A stretch of 64,000 nt of DNA, taken from contig CAJUHT010000002.1 in assembly GCA_910586035.1 (NCBI GenBank), positions 1 through 64,000 on the forward strand, written 5' to 3'. The notes beneath the pieces were generated by a model, which did not search any database, was not told the origin of the DNA, and worked only from the letters and a program-made list of their open reading frames with translations. Position numbers and translations under genes: made by a program. Shown here piece after piece: positions 59,089-64,000 of the stretch. The stretch is from an uncultured Christensenella sp. Lineage in GTDB: Bacteria > Bacillota > Clostridia > Christensenellales > Borkfalkiaceae. Within the stretch, counting starts at the first letter, position 1, and each line of letters starts with the position of its first letter.

Positions 59089-59145
59089 ACTTCCTTTACT
59101 CTTCCGCGCGCGCCGCGCGGCGCAAAAATAATTATTTACATACGT

Positions 59146-59151
59146 ATTATA
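59146..59151 (-). promoter_or_regulatory. -10 box upstream of proS, within a 320-nt intergenic region
   Basis: TATAAT on the minus strand, 58 nt before the proS ATG. No T-box leader was seen (no conserved TGGNACCGCG-type motif). Elsewhere in 59089-59408 are a GC-rich hairpin near 59105-59122, a dyad TTTTTTCGCTT...AAGCGAAAAAA (59263-59300) surrounding another TATAAT-like box at 59276-59281, and the promoter of the next gene. Confidence 0.5.
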
Positions 59152-59262
59152 ACATAGTGCGGCTTCAAAATTCACATTCTTGAAATCGCTTGCGCAATTG
59201 GTTTTTCTTACCAAAAACAGCCTGATGTTTGAATACGGCGCCCGAAAATACCTGCAATCAAG

Positions 59263-59300
59263 TTTTTTCGCTTGTATTATAACACGGCTAAGCGAAAAAA
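59263..59300. repeat. 11-bp inverted repeat between proS and the phosphohexomutase gene
   Basis: TTTTTTCGCTT (59263-59273) and AAGCGAAAAAA (59290-59300) are exact reverse complements, separated by 16 nt that contain ATTATA (minus-strand TATAAT). It could be an operator or a poly-T terminator for either direction. Confidence 0.5.
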
Positions 59301-59370
59301 TAAAGTGTTTAAGACATTATATGCGGAAAAATTATGTATAGCAAAATTAAACGGAATTACGTTTAAACAC

Positions 59371-59399
59371 TTGAATTTAAACGCTATATATTGTATAAT
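59371..59399 (+). promoter_or_regulatory. Promoter that makes the phosphohexomutase mRNA leaderless
   Basis: TTGAAT (59371-59376), 17-bp spacer, TATAAT (59394-59399). Transcription would start near 59406, 3 nt before the ATG at 59409. Confidence 0.75.
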
Positions 59400-59408
59400 A
59401 CGGTTACT

Positions 59409-60929
59409 ATGGAAGAAAAATCATATAAATCTTTAAAGAGCGGAAGCGATATCCGCGGCATAGCAGTGCAGACCGAAGAAAACGAAGTAACTTTGACTAT
59501 CGAAGCTATTTACGACATTACAAAAGCCTTTTTGAAATGGCTTGCCGACAAGACGGGCAAGGAAACTTTACGCGTGGCTGTGGGCAACGACGTGAGAATT
59601 TCCAGCAACGCCATTTATGCGGCGGTGCAAAAGTCGATTGTGGAAAGCGGTTGCAACCTTGTAATTTGCGGCGTAAGCACAACCCCCTCTATGTTTATGC
59701 TTTTGAAAGAGAGCGATTGGGAGTGCGACGCTTCGATAATGATTACCGCATCGCACCTGCCTTACGACAGAAACGGACTTAAATTTTTTACCCCCGAAGG
59801 CGGTTTGAGCGGCGCTGACATAGACGAAATTATCGCGCTTGCAGAAAAGGGCGAAGCGCTTCCCCGTAGCTGGGGCAACGTTGAAGAAAAATCTTATATG
59901 GACGCGTACTGCCGCAAGCTTGTGGGCGTGGTGAGAACGGGTACAGGCAAATCGGCTCCGCTGTTCGGCAAGAGAATTATAGTAGACGCGGGCAACGGCG
60001 TTGGCGGCTTTTTTGTAAAGAAAGTTTTGCAACAGCTTGGCGCGATTACCGACGGCAGCATCAACCTTACCCCCGACGGCAACTTCCCCGCGCACGCGCC
60101 CAACCCCGAAGACCCCGTGGCGATAAACGCCCTCTGTCAGGCGGTTTTGGCTTCGCACGCGGAATTGGGAGTAATTTTTGACACCGACGTAGACCGCGCG
60201 GCAATCGTTGACGGCAACGGCAAACTTATCAACAGGGATAACCTTATTGCGCTTACTGCCGCCACTTTGTTGGAGGACAAGCCCGCCACGATTGTAACCG
60301 ACAGCGTTACAAGCGACGGCTTGACCGACTTTATAGCCTCGCTGGGCGGCAAACACATAAGATACAAGCGCGGATATAAAAACGTAATTTCGGAAGCGCA
60401 GAGAAGAAACGAGCGCGGCGAGTACTGCCCCCTCGCTATGGAAACGAGCGGACACGCGGCGTTTGCCGAAAACCATTTTATGGACGACGGCGCATACCTC
60501 ATTTGCAAACTGCTTGTTGCATATGCGCGCCAATCGCAAAAGCACGAAAAACTCAGCGATTTGATTGCCAATCTCGTTTCCCCCGTGGAAGAAAACGAAA
60601 TACGCGTAAAATTCAACGAGCAGTCGGTGAATTTCAGGCACGAGGGCGACAGAATTATAAAAGAGCTTAAATACTTTGTAGAAAGCGACAGCCGCATTCT
60701 GCTTGCGCCCGACAATTACGAGGGAGTGAGAATAAACTTCCCCGCGGGCTTCGGCGGAGGCTGGACGCTTTTAAGACAGAGCGTGCACGACCCCGTGCTA
60801 CCCATAAACTTTGCAAGCGGCGAAGAAGGCGGCAACAAAGTTATGGCTAAACAGTTATATTATATGTTGGACAAATATCCTTTTTTGGATATAACCAACC
60901 TTAAAAAATTTATCAACGGCGAAAAATAA
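59409..60929 (+). CDS. Phosphomannomutase/phosphoglucomutase family protein
   Basis: 506 aa. The N-terminus MEEKSYKSLKSGSDIRG matches the family, which supports the ATG at 59409. Active-site Ser in MITASHLPYDRNGLKFF (about residue 122), metal loop VIFDTDVDRAAIVDGNGK, sugar loop CPLAMETSGHAAFAEN, and phosphate loop near the C-terminus. It moves a phosphate between C1 and C6 of hexoses for cell-envelope or glycogen sugars. No Shine-Dalgarno precedes it, consistent with leaderless translation. Confidence 0.92.
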   Translation: MEEKSYKSLKSGSDIRGIAVQTEENEVTLTIEAIYDITKAFLKWLADKTGKETLRVAVGNDVRISSNAIYAAVQKSIVESGCNLVICGVSTTPSMFMLLKESDWECDASIMITASHLPYDRNGLKFFTPEGGLSGADIDEIIALAEKGEALPRSWGNVEEKSYMDAYCRKLVGVVRTGTGKSAPLFGKRIIVDAGNGVGGFFVKKVLQQLGAITDGSINLTPDGNFPAHAPNPEDPVAINALCQAVLASHAELGVIFDTDVDRAAIVDGNGKLINRDNLIALTAATLLEDKPATIVTDSVTSDGLTDFIASLGGKHIRYKRGYKNVISEAQRRNERGEYCPLAMETSGHAAFAENHFMDDGAYLICKLLVAYARQSQKHEKLSDLIANLVSPVEENEIRVKFNEQSVNFRHEGDRIIKELKYFVESDSRILLAPDNYEGVRINFPAGFGGGWTLLRQSVHDPVLPINFASGEEGGNKVMAKQLYYMLDKYPFLDITNLKKFINGEK

Positions 60930-60982
60930 CGGACGGACGGCAAAGTCCGCACGTGTAAATTACAAAAGTAAGGAGATAACAA

Positions 60983-62977
60983 ATGTCAGTACAGCAGAAA
61001 AGCGTTGACACAATCAGAGTACTTTCGGCGGAAGCTATCGAAAAAGCCAAGTCGGGACACCCGGGAATCTGCTTAGGCGCCGCGCCGCTCGGTTACGAGT
61101 TATTTGCAGACTTCCTGTCGTTCAGCTACAAAAACCCCAAATGGGATAACCGCGACAGATTTATATTGTCGGCAGGGCACGGCTCTATGCTTCTTTATTC
61201 CCTGCTCCACCTCTTCGGCTTTAACGTAAAGAAAGAAGATTTGGAAAACTTCCGCCAGCTCGGTTCGGTAACCCCCGGACACCCCGAGTACGGCACCACC
61301 GACGGCGTGGAAACTTCTACGGGACCGCTCGGTCAGGGTTTAGCCAACGCAGTGGGCTTCGCCGTTGCGGAGGCACACCTTGCGGCACTTTTCAATAAGC
61401 CCGAATACCCCATTGTAGACCACTACACCTACGTGCTTACGGGCGACGGCTGTTTAGAAGAGGGCATCGGCTACGAAGCCTGCTCTTTCGCGGGCACGCA
61501 AAAGCTTGGCAAACTCATTTTATTGTACGACAACAACGACATAACAATCGAAGGCGATATGAGAAACACCTTCTCCGAAGACGCCGCAACAAGATTTATG
61601 GCTCAGGGCTGGCAGGTTATAAGGGTGAACAACGCAAATAACCTCGGCGTTCTCCGCACGGCAATCGAGCGCGCTAAGAGCGATTTGACCCGCCCCTCCG
61701 TAATTATATGCAAAACCGAAATAGGCTACGGCTCTCCCCTTGCGGGAAGCGCGGACTGCCACGGCGCGCCCCTGGGCGAAGGCAACGTACAAAAGCTTAG
61801 GGAAGCGCTCGGCTGGACTATGCCCGCATTCGAAGCCCCCGAAGACGTAAAGGCGCACTGCCTTGCTATTGCCGAGGACAAGTGCAAAGCCGAAGAGGAA
61901 TGGAAAGCGCTGTTTGCACAGTACGAACAGGCTTACCCTATGCTTGCCGCGCAGTATAAGCAGTTTATGGGCGCGGTGGATTTGGACGTTAAGGGCATTA
62001 ACGGACTGTACGACTTCGATAAACCCGAAGCAACGCGCAGTTGCGGCGGAAAGATACTCAACACCATTGCAAAGGTTTCGCCCAACATTATGAGCGGCTC
62101 CGCCGACCTTGCCCCCTCCACCAAGACGGAAATTAAGGGAAGCGCTTACTTTTCCCCCGAACACAGGGAGGGCTGCAACATTCACTTCGGCATACGCGAA
62201 CACGCTATGAGCGCTATTTGCAACGGTATTCAGTTGCACGGCGGTCTTAGGGCGGTTTGCTCCACCTTCTTCTCGTTTGCCGACTATATGAAGCCCGGCG
62301 TGAGAATGAGCGGACTTATGAAATTGCCCGTAGTTTACGTTATGACGCACGATTCCATCGGCGTCGGCGAGGACGGACCTACTCACCAGCCTATGGAACA
62401 GCTTGTTATGGTGCGCTCCATACCCAACGTAAACGTATTCCGCCCCTGCGACGGCAAGGAAACGGCGGCGGCGTTCGTTACGGCGTTTACCTCGCATAAC
62501 CCCACTGTTATAGTTGAAACGCGCCAAAACCTGCCCTGCTACGAAAATTCGGGCGAGGGCGCGCTGAAAGGCGGCTACGTAATTTCCGACTGCGCTGGCA
62601 AGCCCGACGTTTTGCTTATAGCCACCGGTTCGGAAGTAGAGCAGTGCATAGAGGCGCAGAAACTGCTTGCGGAAGAAAAAATAAAGGCGAGGGTCATTTC
62701 CCTACCCTGTATGGAAATTTTCGAAAGCCAGAGCGAGGAATACAAAGAGGAAGTTATGCCCAAAAACGTCAAGGCGCGCGTATGCGTGGAAGCGGCGAGC
62801 CATTTTGCCTGGTACAAGTATTGCCGCGACTACGGCGAGCTTATTACTATGACGGGCTTCGGCGTATCGGGACCTGCAAAACAGTTGTTCGAGCACTTCG
62901 GCTTTACCGCAGAAAACGTTGTTGAAAAAGCAAAACTTTCAATTGACAACGTAAAGAACGACAGATACAGCCACTAA
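60983..62977 (+). CDS. tkt: Transketolase
   Basis: 664 aa, full length. KAKSGHPGICLGAAPLGYELF holds the TPP-site His, LTGDGCLEEGIGYEACSFAG the Mg/TPP motif, AGTQKLGKLILLYDNNDITIEGD the loop, and FGIREHAMSAICNGIQLHG the catalytic Glu. VMTHDSIGVGEDGPTHQPMEQL then follows. It transfers two-carbon units in the non-oxidative pentose phosphate pathway. A strong AAGGAGA site lies 53 nt after the phosphohexomutase stop, so it is probably co-transcribed. Confidence 0.97.
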   Translation: MSVQQKSVDTIRVLSAEAIEKAKSGHPGICLGAAPLGYELFADFLSFSYKNPKWDNRDRFILSAGHGSMLLYSLLHLFGFNVKKEDLENFRQLGSVTPGHPEYGTTDGVETSTGPLGQGLANAVGFAVAEAHLAALFNKPEYPIVDHYTYVLTGDGCLEEGIGYEACSFAGTQKLGKLILLYDNNDITIEGDMRNTFSEDAATRFMAQGWQVIRVNNANNLGVLRTAIERAKSDLTRPSVIICKTEIGYGSPLAGSADCHGAPLGEGNVQKLREALGWTMPAFEAPEDVKAHCLAIAEDKCKAEEEWKALFAQYEQAYPMLAAQYKQFMGAVDLDVKGINGLYDFDKPEATRSCGGKILNTIAKVSPNIMSGSADLAPSTKTEIKGSAYFSPEHREGCNIHFGIREHAMSAICNGIQLHGGLRAVCSTFFSFADYMKPGVRMSGLMKLPVVYVMTHDSIGVGEDGPTHQPMEQLVMVRSIPNVNVFRPCDGKETAAAFVTAFTSHNPTVIVETRQNLPCYENSGEGALKGGYVISDCAGKPDVLLIATGSEVEQCIEAQKLLAEEKIKARVISLPCMEIFESQSEEYKEEVMPKNVKARVCVEAASHFAWYKYCRDYGELITMTGFGVSGPAKQLFEHFGFTAENVVEKAKLSIDNVKNDRYSH

Positions 62978-63046
62978 TCGGCGAGCCTCCGCGGGCAAGT
63001 CATTTAACGGATTAAACGTACGGACTTATCACCACAAAACTTAAAA

Positions 63047-63074
63047 GCCGCGCGGCGAGTAATCGCCGCGCGGC
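63047..63074. terminator. Perfect 12-bp GC hairpin after tkt
   Basis: GCCGCGCGGCGA (63047-63058) and TCGCCGCGCGGC (63063-63074) with loop GTAA. There is no T run on the plus-strand side, so read-through into the next gene is possible. Confidence 0.7.
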
Positions 63075-63091
63075 AGTTATATATAAGGATA

Positions 63092-63951
63092 ATGCATTTA
63101 GGTTTTATAAACCGTTCTTTAATATGGTCGGTTGCGTTTTACACAATTACCGTATTTGCTGTCTGCTTTCTGAAAAATTCGTCGGAATTGCACGGCTTCA
63201 ACGTGTTGTTGGTTTTTATCCTCTTACTTCTGTTGGGTTTTTCGTCGGCGAGCTTTTCCAAGCTCGTGCCGCAACATTTAAGACCGCTCAGTATAGCCGA
63301 TTCTTTTGCAAAACGATAGTATATATTTTGCTTGCTCTTCCATTTTCTATACCGTCTTTAAGAAACGTGTTTATTATAAGACTTGTCGCCGTATGCGTAT
63401 TATTTGTCGCCTCGGTGGCAATTGTAATCGTTTCGATTAAGCTATACGGCAAATTCAAAGATACTCAAATAAATGATAAACAACCCGACGCGGCGGGCGA
63501 TATGAGCTTTAAGGAATTGGGGCGGTTGAACGTTTTTAGCGCACCGGGTACTTTTTGCCCTATGCTCGGCGGATTTTTAGCATTATTTTTCTGCTACACA
63601 CCCGCTTTTTTCATTTTAGGAATTCCGCTAATAGCCGTCGGCACAGTCTCAATGGTGTACCGTACGGTCGTCCTTATAAAGAAAGGTAAAGGTTTTGTCA
63701 GACTGCCAAAAATTATAGTCGACGACTTTCTGATTGCGGCGGTAATTGTGCTTAGTTTGGTGTTTACAACTGCGGAAATTACCGACACGGAAAGCGGATT
63801 TACAATAAACCACGACGGCTCTGCTCTCGTTACTATCGGCTTTTTGATTTTATATGTCGGCACACTTGCCGTACTTTCGCACACTAACCGCAAAACGGCT
63901 GTGGCATATTTTAAAAGGCGAAACGATTTGCAAAACAATGAATTATTTTAA
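63092..63951 (+). pseudogene. Membrane protein interrupted by a -1 frameshift
   Basis: The first frame (63092-63319) encodes two TM helices and ends FAKR-stop. From 63310 the -1 frame continues TIVYILLALPFSIPSLRNVF with several more TM helices to 63951. Restoring one A in the AAAA run (63310-63313) gives a continuous product of about 286 aa with six or so TM helices and no recognised domain. It is probably a mutated gene or an indel error. The sequence is AT-richer than tkt. Confidence 0.7.
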
Positions 63952-63956
63952 TAAAT

Positions 63957-63980
63957 AAAGACGCCGCACGGCGTCTTTTT
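63957..63980 (+). terminator. Terminator at the right end of the window
   Basis: AAAGACGCCG pairs with CGGCGTCTTT around CA, followed by a T run. Confidence 0.9.
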
Positions 63981-64000
63981 ATTATTTCATTTATTCAAAT

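Noticed and set aside
59089..59408. T-box or small SRP RNA upstream of proS
   Set aside because: No T-box sequence, specifier arrangement or SRP GGAA-type tetraloop helix could be found. Only promoters and small dyads are visible.
59568..60641. A 357-codon open frame antisense to the phosphohexomutase gene
   Set aside because: Low-complexity Arg/His/Val-rich translation, no domain, entirely opposite a conserved enzyme. It is a shadow of GC-biased codons.
61520..62527. A 335-codon open frame antisense to transketolase
   Set aside because: Same reason: mirror of a highly conserved gene, no ribosome site and no family-like sequence.
1..64000. CRISPR array or rRNA genes
   Set aside because: No regularly spaced repeats and no rRNA-like sequence on either strand.

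Overview
The window looks like a chromosomal segment of a spore-lineage Bacillota (class Clostridia). A Christensenellales-type gut bacterium is my best guess, an inference from gene content and style rather than from a marker gene. Supporting signs are the dgt-dnaG-rpoD-trmK-nif3 cluster, a ylxY/M16-peptidase pair, SpoVAC, an archaeal-type (probably non-discriminating) AspRS, a short archaeal-type ProRS, MutS2, and several large lipoproteins or surface proteins with InlB-type or BspA-type repeats. Promoters are mostly TTGNNN-17-TATAAT. Coding sequence right of about 10 kb is clearly more GC-rich than the AT-rich first 10 kb.

1-10 kb is an accessory region. It holds a lipoprotein, then a five-gene operon (MerR regulator, ABC ATPase, ABC permease, two mini zinc-ribbon proteins). 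Both transcription units start from promoters with a 19-bp spacer that carries the same dyad, the classic MerR layout. A 57-aa orphan, a PD-(D/E)XK nuclease with an LRR protein, a PadR/hydrolase pair with a visible operator, a small ferredoxin, tRNA-Val, a DinB-like protein and a frameshifted DUF5714 protein follow. Several are separated by short sequences that look like copies of a tRNA 3' end plus its terminator. Two long palindromic or multi-hairpin intergenic structures also lie here.

10-34.9 kb is mainly core genome on the minus strand. It contains an InlB-repeat lipoprotein with comF, tRNA-Glu followed by a repeat-flanked 82-aa gene, a large transglutaminase-like surface protein, malic enzyme, PnuC, AspRS, a probable 6S RNA on the plus strand, the dgt-dnaG-rpoD-trmK-nif3-zinc-ribbon cluster, a shikimate operon (aroC-aroB-aroE-aroQ-aroK plus an SDR), an MBL-fold protein with degenerate metal ligands, and a BspA-like gene with one in-frame stop.

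34.9-38.6 kb is the most striking locus. A ZTP (pfl-motif) riboswitch with a terminator controls pflA, a CxxC thioredoxin-like protein, a pyruvate formate-lyase lacking its C-terminal glycyl-radical domain, and a separate 76-aa gene that is exactly that missing domain. The enzyme is split into two polypeptides.

38.6-64 kb holds SpoVAC with an SDR, an M23-type lipoprotein and another lipoprotein (each behind a structured, terminator-ended leader RNA), a ZIP transporter, ACP, Tex, DNA repair genes (AlkD-like, hypoxanthine glycosylase, MutS2, UvrC), the M16/YlxY pair, a U32 peptidase, a HAD phosphatase, ProRS, a leaderless-looking phosphohexomutase followed by transketolase, and a frameshifted membrane protein at the right edge.
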